From: Cyanobium sp. FGCU6
GTDB taxonomy: Bacteria > Cyanobacteriota > Cyanobacteriia > PCC-6307 > Cyanobiaceae
NCBI GenBank assembly: GCA_024958655.1
Contig: JANWUR010000010.1
Location: 60,931-124,930 of the forward strand
Direction: 5' to 3'
DNA length: 64,000 nucleotides
Shown: positions 29,070 to 43,690 of the stretch, piece after piece
How positions within the stretch are numbered: the stretch's first letter is position 1
Layout of the letters: each line of letters opens with the position of its first letter
Notes under the pieces: model-generated
What the model was told of the DNA's origin: nothing
Seen by the model: only the letters and a program-made list of their open reading frames with translations
Database searches by the model: none
Translations under genes and position numbers: made by a program

Positions 29070-29330
29070 TCATCCTCTCTTTTTCGGATCTCCTCCAGCC
29101 CCGCCCATCTGGGTGGGGCTTTTTGTTGCAGCTGTGTGACGCAGATCAAGCAGATGCGATGACTGCACACCCTGAGCCGTCGCGTGATTGATGGCAGCAA
29201 AGCGCCGCCGCTCCAGCTCTCCTGGCGTGGTCCGAACAGGCGCGCGATAGAAACCACACAAGGCTGAGCCAGCCAAGGAGATCAGCGAAAAGACACGCAA
29301 CAAGCAGACCGCCCGCCCACGACGAGTCAA
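29070..29330 (-). CDS. Possible small membrane or exported protein (doubtful)
   Basis: A minus-strand frame of 86 residues starting with TTG at 29330. The first 27 residues look like a signal peptide or membrane segment (basic start, then VCLLRVFSLISLAGSALCGF), followed by APVRTTPGELERRRFAAIN, which reads like real protein. The 3' part runs through the psaL terminator and loses protein-like character, so the gene may be a decayed remnant or chance frame. I do not recognise a family. Confidence 0.22.
   Translation of the reverse strand: MTRRGRAVCLLRVFSLISLAGSALCGFYRAPVRTTPGELERRRFAAINHATAQGVQSSHLLDLRHTAATKSPTQMGGAGGDPKKRG
29097..29125 (+). terminator. Rho-independent terminator after psaL
   Basis: AGCCCCGCCCA (29097-29107) pairs with TGGGTGGGGCT (29110-29120, one G-U pair) across a very short loop and is followed by a T-run to 29124. 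It terminates psaI-psaL. Confidence 0.85.
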
Positions 29331-29502
29331 GCAATCTGCGGTTCACCTCGGCGCTGGAAATGGGGTCGCAGCCACAACCGGCCTGCCCCGATCGCTCAAG
29401 GATCAAAGCGGCAAAGCAATAGTCATGCCGACCAGCTCGTGATCTGAAAACCACAACAAAGGCGAGAGGTAGCCGAGGATTCTCACAATCCGCTCCCGCC
29501 AC
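29126..29502. other. Intergenic region between convergent psaL and psaB
   Basis: About 380 bases between the two photosystem terminators. Base composition looks less GC-rich than the neighbouring genes. Apart from the doubtful minus-strand frame noted at 29070-29330 and an overlapping frame in a different phase with a hydrophobic stretch, I see no gene, tRNA or repeat. Confidence 0.4.
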
Positions 29503-29529
29503 GAAAAAACCCCCGGCCTGAGGCCGGGG
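29503..29529 (-). terminator. Rho-independent terminator after psaB
   Basis: Read on the minus strand, CCCCCGGCCT and AGGCCGGGGG form a 9- to 10-bp stem with a minimal loop, followed by six T residues (plus-strand A-run 29503-29508). It ends the psaA-psaB transcript. Confidence 0.92.
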
Positions 29530-29568
29530 GAATGTCGTCCCTCGAGTGAGGGGAGCAAGGGGCTGGGA

Positions 29569-31791
29569 TCAGCCGAACTTGCCGGAGGTGGAGGCGATCA
29601 GGAAGGCGGCATAGGTGAGGACGAAGCCCACGGCGAAGTGAGCGAGACCAACCACGCGAGCCTGAACAATCGAGAGAGCGACGGGCTTGTCACGCCAGCC
29701 CACCAGGTTGGCGAGAGGAGTGCGCTGGTGAGCCCAGACGATGGTCTCGATCAGCTCCTGCCAGTAACCGCGCCAGGAGATCAGGAACATGAATCCGGTG
29801 GCCCACACCAGGTGACCGAACAGGAACATCCAGGCCCAGACCGAGAGGTTGTTGGTGCCGAGGGGGTTGTACCCGTTGATCAGCTGGGAGCTGTTGAGCC
29901 AGAGGTAGTCGCGGAACCAGCCCATCAGATAGGTGCTGGATTCGTTGAACTGGGCCACATTGCCCTGCCAGATGGCGAGGTGCTTCCAGTGCCAGTAGAA
30001 GGTGAGCCAGGCGACGGTGTTCAAGGCCCAGAAGAGTGCCAGGTAGAAAGCATCCCAGGCCGAGATGTCGCAGGTACCGCCACGGCCGGGGCCGTCGCAG
30101 GGGAAGGAGTAGCCGAAGTCCTTCTTATCGGGCATCAGCTTCGAACCCCGGGCATCCAGAGCACCCTTGACCAGGATCAGGGTGGTGGTGTGCAGTCCGA
30201 GGGCGATGGCGTGGTGAACAAGGAAGTCACCAGGGCCGATCGGCAGGAACAGGGAGTTGTCACCGGCGTTGACGGCATCGAGCCAACCGGGGAGCCAGAC
30301 GGCGCCGTTGTTGGGCCAGGCGGTGCTGGCGATGCTGTCGCTGTTGGCCAGCAGCACATCCATCCCATAGAGGAGTTTGCCGCTGGAGGCCTGAACGAAC
30401 TGGGCGAACACAGGCTCGACCAGGATCTGCTTCTCGGGAGTACCGAAGGCCACGACCACATCGTTGTGGACATACAGACCCAGGGTGTGGAAGCCGAGGA
30501 ACAGAGAAACCCAGCTGAGATGGCTGATGATGGCTTCCTTGTGCTCGAGCATCCGAGCAAGAACGTTGTTCTTGTTGGCCTCGGGGTCGTAATCGCGGAT
30601 GAAGAAGATCGCGCCGTGAGCAAAGGCACCGCACATCAGGAAGATGGCGATGTACTGGTGGTGGGTGTAGAGGGCAGCCTGAGTGGTGTAGTCCTTCGCG
30701 ATGAAAGCATACGAGGGCAGCGCGTACATGTGCTGCGCCACCAGGCTGGTGACCACACCCAATGAGGCCAGAGCAAGACCCAGCTGGAAGTGCAGGGAAT
30801 TGTTGACCGTGTCGTAGAGACCCTTGTGGCCGGCGCCGAGGTCACCAGGGGTGCCCTTGGGCGGATTGTGGGCGTCGAGGATCTCGCGGATCGAGTGACC
30901 GATCCCGAAGTTGGTCCGGTACATGTGTCCGGCGATCACGAAGATGCAGCCAATCGCCAGATGGTGATGGGCGATATCCGTGAGCCAGAGGGATTCGGTC
31001 TGGGGATGGAACCCACCCAGGAAGGTGAGGATCGCGGTACCAGCGCCTTCTGAAGAGCCGAACACCTGATAAGCGGTATCGGGGTTCTGGGCGTAGACGC
31101 CCCAGTTGCCGGTGAAGAAGGGAGCAAGACCCGCAGGATGGGGAGCCACCGAGAGGAAGTTGTCCCAACCCACGTGCACGCCACGGGATTCAGGGATCGC
31201 AACGTGAACCAGGTGACCGGTCCAGGCGATGGAACTGAAGCCGAACAGAACGGCGAGGTGGTGGTTCAGGCGCGATTCGGCGTTCTTGAACCAGGCCAGG
31301 GAAGGCAGGAACTTGGGCTGGAGATGAAGCCAGCCGGCGAACAGGGCCCAGGCCGACAGGATCATCATGAAGATGGAACCCTGATAAAGCTCGGCGTTGG
31401 TGTGCATGCCGATCGTGTACCACCAGTGGTACAGACCGGAATAGGCGATGTTCACCGGAGAAGAGGCGCCCGCCTGGGTGAAGGCGGTGATGGCGCCCTG
31501 GCCGAAGTGGGGGTCCCAGATCGCGTGAGCGATCGGACGGACATGCAGGGGATCGGCGACCCACTGCTCGAAGTTGCCCTGCCAGGCGATATGGAACAGG
31601 TTGCCCGAAACCCAGAGGCCGATGATCGCCAGGTGACCGAAATGGGTGGAGAAGAGCTTTTGGTAAAGCCGCTCCTCCGTCATTCCGTCATGGCTCTCGA
31701 AGTCGTGAGCCGTGGCGATGCCGTACCAGATACGACGGGTTGTCGGGTCCTGTGCCAGACCCTGGCTGAACGAAGGAAATTTCGTTGCCAT
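29569..31791 (-). CDS. psaB: Photosystem I P700 apoprotein A2 (PsaB)
   Basis: PsaB pairs with PsaA to bind P700, the electron-transfer chain and the 4Fe-4S cluster FX. The 740-residue product starts [33 protein letters not shown] and contains the FX loop [18 protein letters not shown] with its two cysteines, plus many chlorophyll-binding histidines (for example [11 protein letters not shown]). Eleven membrane helices are expected. It ends [11 protein letters not shown], typical. It is 20 bases downstream of psaA. Confidence 0.99.
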   Translation of the reverse strand: MATKFPSFSQGLAQDPTTRRIWYGIATAHDFESHDGMTEERLYQKLFSTHFGHLAIIGLWVSGNLFHIAWQGNFEQWVADPLHVRPIAHAIWDPHFGQGAITAFTQAGASSPVNIAYSGLYHWWYTIGMHTNAELYQGSIFMMILSAWALFAGWLHLQPKFLPSLAWFKNAESRLNHHLAVLFGFSSIAWTGHLVHVAIPESRGVHVGWDNFLSVAPHPAGLAPFFTGNWGVYAQNPDTAYQVFGSSEGAGTAILTFLGGFHPQTESLWLTDIAHHHLAIGCIFVIAGHMYRTNFGIGHSIREILDAHNPPKGTPGDLGAGHKGLYDTVNNSLHFQLGLALASLGVVTSLVAQHMYALPSYAFIAKDYTTQAALYTHHQYIAIFLMCGAFAHGAIFFIRDYDPEANKNNVLARMLEHKEAIISHLSWVSLFLGFHTLGLYVHNDVVVAFGTPEKQILVEPVFAQFVQASSGKLLYGMDVLLANSDSIASTAWPNNGAVWLPGWLDAVNAGDNSLFLPIGPGDFLVHHAIALGLHTTTLILVKGALDARGSKLMPDKKDFGYSFPCDGPGRGGTCDISAWDAFYLALFWALNTVAWLTFYWHWKHLAIWQGNVAQFNESSTYLMGWFRDYLWLNSSQLINGYNPLGTNNLSVWAWMFLFGHLVWATGFMFLISWRGYWQELIETIVWAHQRTPLANLVGWRDKPVALSIVQARVVGLAHFAVGFVLTYAAFLIASTSGKFG

Positions 31792-31811
31792 TGGGAAAGG
31801 TCAGGTGGAGG

Positions 31812-34115
31812 TCAGCCGACCGCAATCATGCGGGCCAGGAAGAAGGACCACGTGGTCGCGATACCGCCCAGCAGGTAGTGGGCGACGCCGACAGCACGGC
31901 CTTGGGTGATGGAGAGCGCCCGCGGCTGAATGGCGGGGGCAACCTTCAGCTTGTTGTGAGCCCAGACGATGGACTCGATGAGCTCCTGCCAGTAGCCGCG
32001 GCCGCTGAACAGGAACATCAGGCTGAAGGCCCAGACGAAGTGGGCACCCAGGAACATCAGGCCATAGGCACTGGAGCTCGAGCCGTAGCTGTTGATCACC
32101 TGTGCGGCCTGGGCCCAGAGGAAGTCACGCAGCCAGCCATTGATGGTGATGGCGCTCTGCGCGAAGTTGCCGTTGGTGATGTGCTGGACGGTTCCGTCGG
32201 CATTGACGGTGCCCCACACGTCGCTCTGCATCTTCCAGCTGAAGTGGAAGATGACGATCGACAGGGAGTTGTACATCCAGAACAGACCCAGGAACACATG
32301 GTCCCAGGCCGACACCTGGCAGGTGCCGCCACGGCCGGGGCCGTCGCAGGGGAAGCGGAAGCCCAGATTCGCCTTGTCGGGAACGAGGCGGGAGCTGCGG
32401 GCATACAACACACCCTTCAGCAGGATCAGCACGGTGACGTGGATCGTGAAGGCATGGATGTGATGCACCATGAAGTCGGCCGTTCCCAGGGGAATCGGCG
32501 CAGCGGCCACCTTGCCGCCCACGGCCACCACGGAACCGTTGAACACCTCGCTCACACCCGCGAGGGCGTTGGGGGCGGTGGTGCCGGCGGCGGCGGCGTG
32601 CAGGCCCTGGATCCACTGGGCGAAGACAGGCTTCAGCTGGATCGCGGTGTCGCTGAACATGTCTTGGGGACGACCCAGGGCACGCATGGTGTCGTTGTGG
32701 ATGTATAGGCCGAAGCTATGGAAGCCGAGCCAGATGCACACCCAGTTGAGATGGCTGATCAGGGCGTCGCGAGCTTTGAGCACGCGGTCAAGCACGTTGT
32801 CGATGTGCTTGGCCGGGTCATAGTCGCGGATCATGGCGATGGCGGCATGGGCGCCGGCGCCGACGATCAGGAAGCCACCGATCCACACATGGTGGGTGAA
32901 CAGCGAGAGCTGGGTGGCATAGCTCACACCGATATACGGATACGGAGGCATCGCGTACATGTGGTGGGCCACGATGATCGACAGCGAGCCGAGCAGCGCC
33001 AGATTCACGGCAAGCTGGGCATGCCAGGAGGTGATCATGAACTCGAACAGGCCGTTGTGGCCGTTCGGAGCGGGGAACAGCAGGGGATCACCCTTCTGGC
33101 CCTCGAGGATCTCCTTGATGCTGTGGCCGATGCCCCAGTTGGTGCGGTACATGTGGCCAGCCACGATGAACAGCACCGCAATCGCCAGGTGGTGATGAGC
33201 GATGTCGGTCATCCAGAGGCTGCCGGTGACAGGATTCAACCCACCCTTGAAGGTGAGGAAATCGCTGTAGGCGGCCCAGTTGCCGGAGAAGAAAGCGGAA
33301 ATGCCTGCGCCGAAACCGGGGAACAGCTGCGCGAGCAGGTCCTGGTTCAGGAACTCGTGAGGCAGCGGGATGTCGGCCACCGAAGCGATGGTCTTGCCGT
33401 TGAGCACCAGCGGCTTGCCGGCGTCGATGGCATCCATCAGCTGCGTGGTGGGCAGCGACACATGCAGGAGGTGCCCCGTCCAGGACAGGGAACCCAGTCC
33501 CAGCAGACCGGCCAGATGGTGGTTGAGCATCGACTCAACGTTCTGGAACCACTCGAGCTTGGGAGCTGCCTTGTGGTAGTGGAACACGCCGGCGTTGAGC
33601 ATCAGGCCGGCCATCACCAGGGCACCGATGGCGGTGCAGAGGAGCTGGAACTCATTGGTGTAGCCCCAGGCCCTCCACATATGGAAAAGACCGGAGGTGA
33701 TCTGAATGCCGTGGAAGCCGGCACCCACATCGCCATTGAGGATTTCCTGGCCGAAGATCGGCCAGACCACCTGGGCACTCGGCTTGACGTGCAGGGGGTC
33801 GGCCAGCCAGCCGGAATAGTTGGAGAAGCGGGCTCCGTGATAGAAGGCGCCGCTCAGCCAGATGAAGATGACGGCCAGATGGCCGAAATGAGCGCTGAAG
33901 ATCTTCCGGGAGACCTCTTCGAGATCGCTCGTGTGGCTGTCGAAGTCGTGAGCGTTGGCGTGGAGGTTCCAAACCCAGGTGGTGGTTTTGGGACCCTTGG
34001 CCAGGGTGCGGTCGAAATGGCCGGGCTTTTCGAAAAGCTCGAACGTGGCCGGAACGGGGTTCCGGTCGACCAGCTCCTTGGCTGTTTTCCCACGCTCTGG
34101 TGGGCTGATGGTCAT
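31812..34115 (-). CDS. psaA: Photosystem I P700 apoprotein A1 (PsaA)
   Basis: PsaA is the partner core subunit of PSI. The 767-residue product starts [22 protein letters not shown] and has the FX-binding loop [33 protein letters not shown], and the C-terminal [25 protein letters not shown]. The ATG at 34115 gives the normal length; a longer reading adds unrelated sequence. It is the first gene of psaAB. Confidence 0.99.
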   Translation of the reverse strand: MTISPPERGKTAKELVDRNPVPATFELFEKPGHFDRTLAKGPKTTTWVWNLHANAHDFDSHTSDLEEVSRKIFSAHFGHLAVIFIWLSGAFYHGARFSNYSGWLADPLHVKPSAQVVWPIFGQEILNGDVGAGFHGIQITSGLFHMWRAWGYTNEFQLLCTAIGALVMAGLMLNAGVFHYHKAAPKLEWFQNVESMLNHHLAGLLGLGSLSWTGHLLHVSLPTTQLMDAIDAGKPLVLNGKTIASVADIPLPHEFLNQDLLAQLFPGFGAGISAFFSGNWAAYSDFLTFKGGLNPVTGSLWMTDIAHHHLAIAVLFIVAGHMYRTNWGIGHSIKEILEGQKGDPLLFPAPNGHNGLFEFMITSWHAQLAVNLALLGSLSIIVAHHMYAMPPYPYIGVSYATQLSLFTHHVWIGGFLIVGAGAHAAIAMIRDYDPAKHIDNVLDRVLKARDALISHLNWVCIWLGFHSFGLYIHNDTMRALGRPQDMFSDTAIQLKPVFAQWIQGLHAAAAGTTAPNALAGVSEVFNGSVVAVGGKVAAAPIPLGTADFMVHHIHAFTIHVTVLILLKGVLYARSSRLVPDKANLGFRFPCDGPGRGGTCQVSAWDHVFLGLFWMYNSLSIVIFHFSWKMQSDVWGTVNADGTVQHITNGNFAQSAITINGWLRDFLWAQAAQVINSYGSSSSAYGLMFLGAHFVWAFSLMFLFSGRGYWQELIESIVWAHNKLKVAPAIQPRALSITQGRAVGVAHYLLGGIATTWSFFLARMIAVG

Positions 34116-34546
34116 CGAGACGTTCCTCGAGGGACGGGGTCGAGGTGGAGGTCCACCCCTTCGACATCGGCGAGGCCGGAGAACGGCTCCGCCTTTGCCG
34201 ATGGGGCCCATGACGCAGGGTCCGCCGAGGCGGGTGGCCGTCACGGGCGCCAGCCGGACAGGGGCAGAACCCTTGTCACGACTGGAGCTTTGGGCCCCGA
34301 AAGGGGACCGCTGGCGGAAGTATAGGGGTCGAAAACAAGCGGATTCGGCCGCCAGTTACAAAGGTTCAATCCCCGAGCATTCCAGGCTGGGACTGGGGTC
34401 TGCCGGGAGGTTGTGATCAGCGAAACGGGGCGAGGCGCGGCGAGTTGCCAACACTCCAACAACAGAGTAACGGCTGATTAGGTATAGCAAATCCTCGCTC
34501 AGCGCCTCCCTGAGCAGAATGGCTCCCAACTGGCCAGAGGCGAAGG
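34116..34546. other. Divergent intergenic region upstream of psaA
   Basis: About 430 bases between psaA and the next plus-strand gene. It carries the presumed psaA promoter (listed separately), giving psaA a leader of roughly 200 bases, and the start region of the exported protein gene. I see no open frame with protein character here. Confidence 0.5.
34319..34372 (-). promoter_or_regulatory. Candidate psaA promoter with HLR1-like element
   Basis: On the minus strand, TATACT at plus coordinates 34319-34324 is a good -10. About 30 bases further upstream, the plus strand reads GTTACAAA (34355-34362) followed by GGTTCAAT, a perfect HLR1 half-site and an imperfect second half. RpaB binds HLR1 sites at about -45 to -66 in cyanobacterial PSI promoters, and this element falls near -42 to -59 from the predicted start. 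No clear -35 is seen. Confidence 0.4.
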
Positions 34547-35992
34547 GTGAAGGCAGCCACGGGAAGGGAAGAACGCCGGCTCCGCATCGCCCGGCCGGTG
34601 GCCTGGGTGATGGCCATGCTGCTGGCCATCACCCTGATCGGGCCTGCCCCCGCCAGAGCTCTGGGGTTCCCAGGGCGGCAGCGTGGTGACACGGCAGTCA
34701 GGACCGCGGGCCTGGGCAGTCCTCGGCAGGGTTCGCTTCTGGAGGTAGCCCCTCCCCCAGCGGTTCAGGAGCTGCGGCAGGCCCTGGCCGACCATGAACC
34801 CCGCGTGCGCATCGTTTCGCCCGCCAACGACAGCCTGTTGCCTGCCGGCCCATGGACCCTGCATCTCGAGGTGGAGGACTGGCCGCTGGTGGACGCCGGC
34901 CCGCTCGGCCTGGGACCCCATCTTGTGGCGCAGCTGGATGATCGGCCGGCGATCCCGCTGACCGGGACCGAAGCAGAGATGCCGGCCCTCAGCCCCGGTA
35001 GCCACCGGCTGACGGTCTATGCCGCCCGCCCCTGGGGCGAGGCGGTGAAGAGCCCGGGGGCCTACCGACAGATCCGCCTGCACCGGTTGGCCGCCAATCC
35101 TCTGACGGTGCCCGCCCCCGGAAGCCCTCAGCTCATCCCGGTCCAGCCGGACTCAGCTCCCGTCCAGGAACCGGTGCTGCTCGACTGGTTGCTGCTCGAC
35201 GCCCCCTTGCAGCGCCTGCGAGGCGAGGGAACGGAGGGCTGGCGGCTGCGGGTGAGCGTGAACGGGGACAGCTTTCTGGTGGATCAGCAGACGCCGCTCT
35301 GGCTGAGCGGCTGGCGTCAGGGGGAGAACGCCCTGCAGCTCGAACTCGTGGATGGGCGGGGTGAGCCACTCAATGCACCCTTCAATGCGGTGGTGGCTGG
35401 GGTGAACGTCTCCAGGAGCACCACAGCGCCCCGCTGGCTGGGAGCAGCTCTGGACCCACTGGAGAAGGCCCGTCTGCTGGGCGAAGCCCCCCCCGAAACG
35501 GAGGAGGCCGCCGCTGTGGCCGCCCCGCCAGAGGAGGAGCGGTCAGCGGAGCCCCTGGCTGAGCTGGCGGCCCAGGCGATGCCAGAGCCCGAGGCCATGG
35601 ATTCGCAGGAGAACGCGCCCGCCAACGACGACGAAGGCGTCGCCGACAACCATCCGGACAGCGCCATCGACGATGACTCTCCTGAGCCGGTCGCAGAGGA
35701 ATCAGCTCAGGCCCAGCTTCCCCAGCCCAGCACCAGCGCTGAATCCACGGGACTCCTCACCCCTGACACAACCCCGGAGACAACCGCCCCCGTCGCAGCC
35801 GCGAGCGACGACACGCCGCCCGTAGCCGACATGCAGACGCCGCCACCACCGCCACCCGGCTCGCCTTCGGCGCCCCGCCTCTCAAACAGCGACCTGCCCC
35901 CCGCCAGAACCCAGGTGAACCCGGATGGCACCCTGATCCGTCCTGCTCCCCAGGGACCGCTGACGCGGCTCCGCGAGCGGCTCAACCGATGA
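34547..35992 (+). CDS. Exported protein of unknown function
   Basis: A 481-residue protein I cannot assign to a named family. The GTG at 34547 gives a basic start and a hydrophobic stretch (VMAMLLAITLIGPAPARA) that looks like a signal peptide cleaved near residue 38. Residues 85-190 and 205-300 look like two beta-rich domains with similar layout (VRIVSPANDSLLPAGPWTLHLEVEDW; LDWLLLDAPLQRL...WRLRVSVNGDSFLV). After residue 310 the chain is acidic and Pro/Ala-rich low complexity, possibly a wall-spanning stalk. Its stop overlaps the cobJ start as ATGA, but nothing suggests a cobalamin role. Confidence 0.75.
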   Translation: MKAATGREERRLRIARPVAWVMAMLLAITLIGPAPARALGFPGRQRGDTAVRTAGLGSPRQGSLLEVAPPPAVQELRQALADHEPRVRIVSPANDSLLPAGPWTLHLEVEDWPLVDAGPLGLGPHLVAQLDDRPAIPLTGTEAEMPALSPGSHRLTVYAARPWGEAVKSPGAYRQIRLHRLAANPLTVPAPGSPQLIPVQPDSAPVQEPVLLDWLLLDAPLQRLRGEGTEGWRLRVSVNGDSFLVDQQTPLWLSGWRQGENALQLELVDGRGEPLNAPFNAVVAGVNVSRSTTAPRWLGAALDPLEKARLLGEAPPETEEAAAVAAPPEEERSAEPLAELAAQAMPEPEAMDSQENAPANDDEGVADNHPDSAIDDDSPEPVAEESAQAQLPQPSTSAESTGLLTPDTTPETTAPVAAASDDTPPVADMQTPPPPPPGSPSAPRLSNSDLPPARTQVNPDGTLIRPAPQGPLTRLRERLNR

Positions 35993-37779
35993 CCAACCGT
36001 GCGAAGCCTGTGCTCGGGCTGGGGTTCGCTCCTGCCTCCGAGCCCATTCTTTGCCGGCTCCTGGAAGCCGGTGTGGTTCACGAGCTGCATGGACACGGTG
36101 CGATGGCCACACCCCCCTGGCTGCAGCAGCGATGGGAGGGGGCCGGAGCCGTGGTGGCCGTCGGGGCATGCGGTCTGGTGGTGCGCCTGATCGCCCCGCT
36201 GCTGCAAGGCAAGGAAAGGGATCCGGCCGTGGTGGTGGTGGACCCCCAGGGGAGATTCGCCGTGCCACTGCTGGGAGGGCATGGCGCCGGGGCGGAGCGG
36301 CTGGCCGAGGCGATCGCCGCCCTGCTGGGGGGCCAGGCGGTGGCCACCGGCAGCAGTGCTTCGAGCGATCGCCTGGCCCTCGACGCCTTCGGCAAGGACT
36401 GGGGCTGGCGGAGGGGTGGCGGCAACTGGAGCGCCCTGATGGCCGCCTCGGCACGGGCCGAGCCGGAATCGCCCCTGCGGGTCCGCCAGGAGAGCGGTTC
36501 CGGGCTCTGGCGCGATCTTGAGGCGGCTGCGGGACTGGCGGTTGCCGCTGCCGGTGAACCGGCCGACCTGGTGATCGGCCCACGCCGGGGCGAAGGCTGC
36601 CGCTGGCATCCGCCCACGCTCTGGCTGGGAATGGGCTGCGAGCGAAATACCGATCTGGGCGTTCTCGAGCGACTGGTGGACCGGACGCTGGCGACGCACG
36701 ATCTGGCGGCCGAAGCGGTGGCGGGGCTGGCCACAATCGACCGGAAGGGTGACGAACCGGCCCTTCTGGCCCTGGCTCGGGAACGGGGCTGGGCGGTGCG
36801 GCTGTTTTCAGCCACGGATCTGGCCGCCATCCCCGTCCCCCATCCGTCGGCAGCGGTGGCCAGGGAGATGGGCACGGCCAGCGTGGCCGAGGCGGCGGCC
36901 CTGCGAGCGGCAGGGGGCACACAGGAACAGCTGCGGGTGGCCAAGACCATCGGCCGGGCCGAGGCCGGTGAGCGCGGCGCAGCCACGCTGGCGATCGCCG
37001 AGGCCGCCGCTCCCTGGGCGCCGGCGCGGGGGGCCCTGCACCTTGTGGGCAGCGGCCCTGGCCAGCTCGATCTGCTCAGCGGCGATGCCCGCCGCACCCT
37101 TGCCGAGACCACGGTTTGGGTGGGCTACGGGCTCTACCTCGATCTGCTGGAGCCCCTCCGCCGGCCCGATCAGGCCCGCCGGGAAGGACGACTCACCGAG
37201 GAGCGGGCCCGCTGCGCCGAGGCCCTGGACCTGGCCCGTCAGGGGGCGAAGGTGGCCCTGATCTCCTCGGGCGACAGTGGCATCTACGGGATGGCAGGCC
37301 TGGCGCTCGAGCTCTGGCTGGCACTACCGGAGCAGGAGCGACCGCGCTTCGAGGTGCATCCGGGCCTCTCGGCCCTGCAGCTGGCCGCCGCCCGGGTGGG
37401 AGCCCCGCTGATGCACGATTTCTGCACCATCAGCCTCAGCGACCGGCTCACCCCCTGGGAGGTGATCGAGGACCGGCTGCGAGCCGCCGCCGCTGGAGAT
37501 TTCGTGTTGGCCCTCTACAACCCCCGCTCGCGCGGCAGGGACTGGCAGCTCGAGCGTGCCCGGCAGCTGCTGCTCGAAGGGCGGTCCGGTGACACACCCT
37601 TGGCCATCGCCCGCCAGTTGGGACGCCGCGAGGAGCGGGTGGATCTCCATACGCTCGCCACCTTGCCCGTGCAGGAGGTGGACATGCTCACCCTGGTGCT
37701 GATCGGCAACCGCAGCAGCTACGTGCGCGATGGACGCATGGTGACCCCGCGCGGCTATCCCGGAGCCGAGCTGGCCTGA
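35989..37779 (+). CDS. cobJ: CbiG-CobJ fusion, precorrin-3B C17-methyltransferase
   Basis: A 596-residue fusion acting in corrin ring contraction. Residues 1-330 are CbiG-like (cobalt-precorrin-5A hydrolase group): [39 protein letters not shown], and the C-terminal module [19 protein letters not shown] with [14 protein letters not shown]. From residue 350 onward is the SAM-dependent methyltransferase CobJ/Cbi[50 protein letters not shown]. The presence of pseudocobalamin-dependent metabolism in picocyanobacteria fits. Starts within the stop codon of the upstream gene. Confidence 0.93.
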   Translation: MTNRAKPVLGLGFAPASEPILCRLLEAGVVHELHGHGAMATPPWLQQRWEGAGAVVAVGACGLVVRLIAPLLQGKERDPAVVVVDPQGRFAVPLLGGHGAGAERLAEAIAALLGGQAVATGSSASSDRLALDAFGKDWGWRRGGGNWSALMAASARAEPESPLRVRQESGSGLWRDLEAAAGLAVAAAGEPADLVIGPRRGEGCRWHPPTLWLGMGCERNTDLGVLERLVDRTLATHDLAAEAVAGLATIDRKGDEPALLALARERGWAVRLFSATDLAAIPVPHPSAAVAREMGTASVAEAAALRAAGGTQEQLRVAKTIGRAEAGERGAATLAIAEAAAPWAPARGALHLVGSGPGQLDLLSGDARRTLAETTVWVGYGLYLDLLEPLRRPDQARREGRLTEERARCAEALDLARQGAKVALISSGDSGIYGMAGLALELWLALPEQERPRFEVHPGLSALQLAAARVGAPLMHDFCTISLSDRLTPWEVIEDRLRAAAAGDFVLALYNPRSRGRDWQLERARQLLLEGRSGDTPLAIARQLGRREERVDLHTLATLPVQEVDMLTLVLIGNRSSYVRDGRMVTPRGYPGAELA

Positions 37780-37792
37780 GGCAGGAAGGAAA

Positions 37793-37866
37793 TCGGGATG
37801 ACAGGATTCGAACCTGCGGCCCCTTCGTCCCGAACGAAGTGCGCTACCAAGCTGCGCTACATCCCG
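37793..37866 (-). tRNA. trnP: tRNA-Pro (anticodon CGG)
   Basis: The minus strand gives a 74-nt cloverleaf: acceptor CGGGATG/CATCCCG, D-arm with AGCTTGGTAGCGC, anticodon stem CTTCG/CGAAG around TTCGGGA (anticodon CGG), and T-arm GGTTCGAATCC. Discriminator A at 37793; CCA not encoded. It reads codon CCG, frequent in this GC-rich genome. Confidence 0.95.
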
Positions 37867-37997
37867 ATGGAGAGACTTTAGAGGATGGCCCTCCCCTGGC
37901 CTTGTCGCTGGCACGGTTCACTGGCAATAGTCCGCCGGGGCGTTCCTACAGTTACCCCTCCCTGCCGAGCACGGTGGACACCACGGAAACAAGGTTG

Positions 37998-38906
37998 ATG
38001 CCCACCGCTGGCGTCCCGGCCTCCGGCGGCGCCGAAGGGGGCAAACCCCCGTGGCTGCGGGTGAAGGCTCCGCAGCGGGAGCGGATCGGTGCCGTGGCCG
38101 ACCTGCTGCTGGATCTGAAGCTGAACACGGTCTGCCAGGAAGCCAGCTGCCCGAACATCGGCGAATGCTTCGCCGGCGGCACCGCCACCTTCCTGATCAT
38201 GGGGCCGGGCTGCACCAGGGCCTGTCCCTACTGCGACATCGATTTCGATCGCAGTGTGAGGCCCCTTGATCCCAGCGAGCCTGAGCGGCTTGGGGAAGCC
38301 GTGACCCGGCTGGGCCTCAGCCATGTGGTGATCACCTCGGTGAACCGCGACGACCTCCCAGACGGCGGGGCGAGCCAGTTCGTCGCCTGCATCGAGCAGG
38401 TGCGCCGGCGCTCCCCGCTCACCACGATCGAGCTGCTGATCCCGGATTTCTGCGGCAACTGGGACGCCCTGGCCGCGGTGATGGAGGGCGCCCCACACGT
38501 GCTCAACCACAACATCGAAACAGTGCCGCGGTTGTATCGGCAGGCGAGGCCCCAGGCGATCTATGCGCGCTCGCTCGAGCTGCTGCGCCGTGTGCGTGAC
38601 GACCATCCCGCCGTCTACACCAAGTCGGGGTTGATGGTGGGCCTGGGCGAAGACGACGCAGAGGTGCGGATGGTGATGGCCGATCTGCGGGCCCAGGCCG
38701 TGGACATCGTGACGATTGGCCAGTACCTCTCACCCGGCCCGAAGCACCTGCCGGTGGGTCGCTTCGTGACCCCCGAGCAGTTCGAGGCGTTCCGCCGCTT
38801 CGGCGAAGAGGAGCTCGGCTTCCTGCAGGTGGTGAGCACCCCCCTCACACGCAGCAGCTACCACGCCGGAGAGGTGCAGCGCCTGATGCGCGAGCACCCC
38901 CGCTGA
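37998..38906 (+). CDS. lipA: Lipoyl synthase
   Basis: A radical SAM enzyme inserting two sulfurs into octanoyl groups on lipoyl domains of 2-oxoacid dehydrogenases and glycine cleavage H protein. The 302-residue product has both clusters: the auxiliary [12 protein letters not shown] and the SAM-binding CTRACPYC, followed by [15 protein letters not shown] and the C-terminal RSSYHAGE. The ATG at 37998 avoids overlap with tRNA-Pro, which an earlier in-frame start would run into. It converges on the glutamate synthase gene with 15 bases between. Confidence 0.97.
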   Translation: MPTAGVPASGGAEGGKPPWLRVKAPQRERIGAVADLLLDLKLNTVCQEASCPNIGECFAGGTATFLIMGPGCTRACPYCDIDFDRSVRPLDPSEPERLGEAVTRLGLSHVVITSVNRDDLPDGGASQFVACIEQVRRRSPLTTIELLIPDFCGNWDALAAVMEGAPHVLNHNIETVPRLYRQARPQAIYARSLELLRRVRDDHPAVYTKSGLMVGLGEDDAEVRMVMADLRAQAVDIVTIGQYLSPGPKHLPVGRFVTPEQFEAFRRFGEEELGFLQVVSTPLTRSSYHAGEVQRLMREHPR

Positions 38907-38921
38907 GCCTGGGCGCCGGCG

Positions 38922-43550
<4,629 letters not shown>

Positions 43551-43690
43551 AACCCGGTGGGGGGATGAACGACACGTCGCCTCGCCGGAGCGACGCGGAA
43601 GTGAACCAATGATCCTAAAGAGCGGCAGTTGCGTTCCGTTCAGCGGGTCTACCTTTTCCATCTGCGGATCGTGGCGCGGGGACGAGTGGC

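Noticed and set aside
29638..30765. A 375-codon plus-strand frame opposite psaB
   Set aside because: Antisense to a highly conserved photosystem gene and without recognisable domains.
37839..37997. Extended N-terminus for lipA
   Set aside because: It would start inside tRNA-Pro; similarity to LipA begins after 37998.
43551..43690. NtcA binding site upstream of glsF
   Set aside because: No GTA-N8-TAC pattern was found in the spacer by eye.
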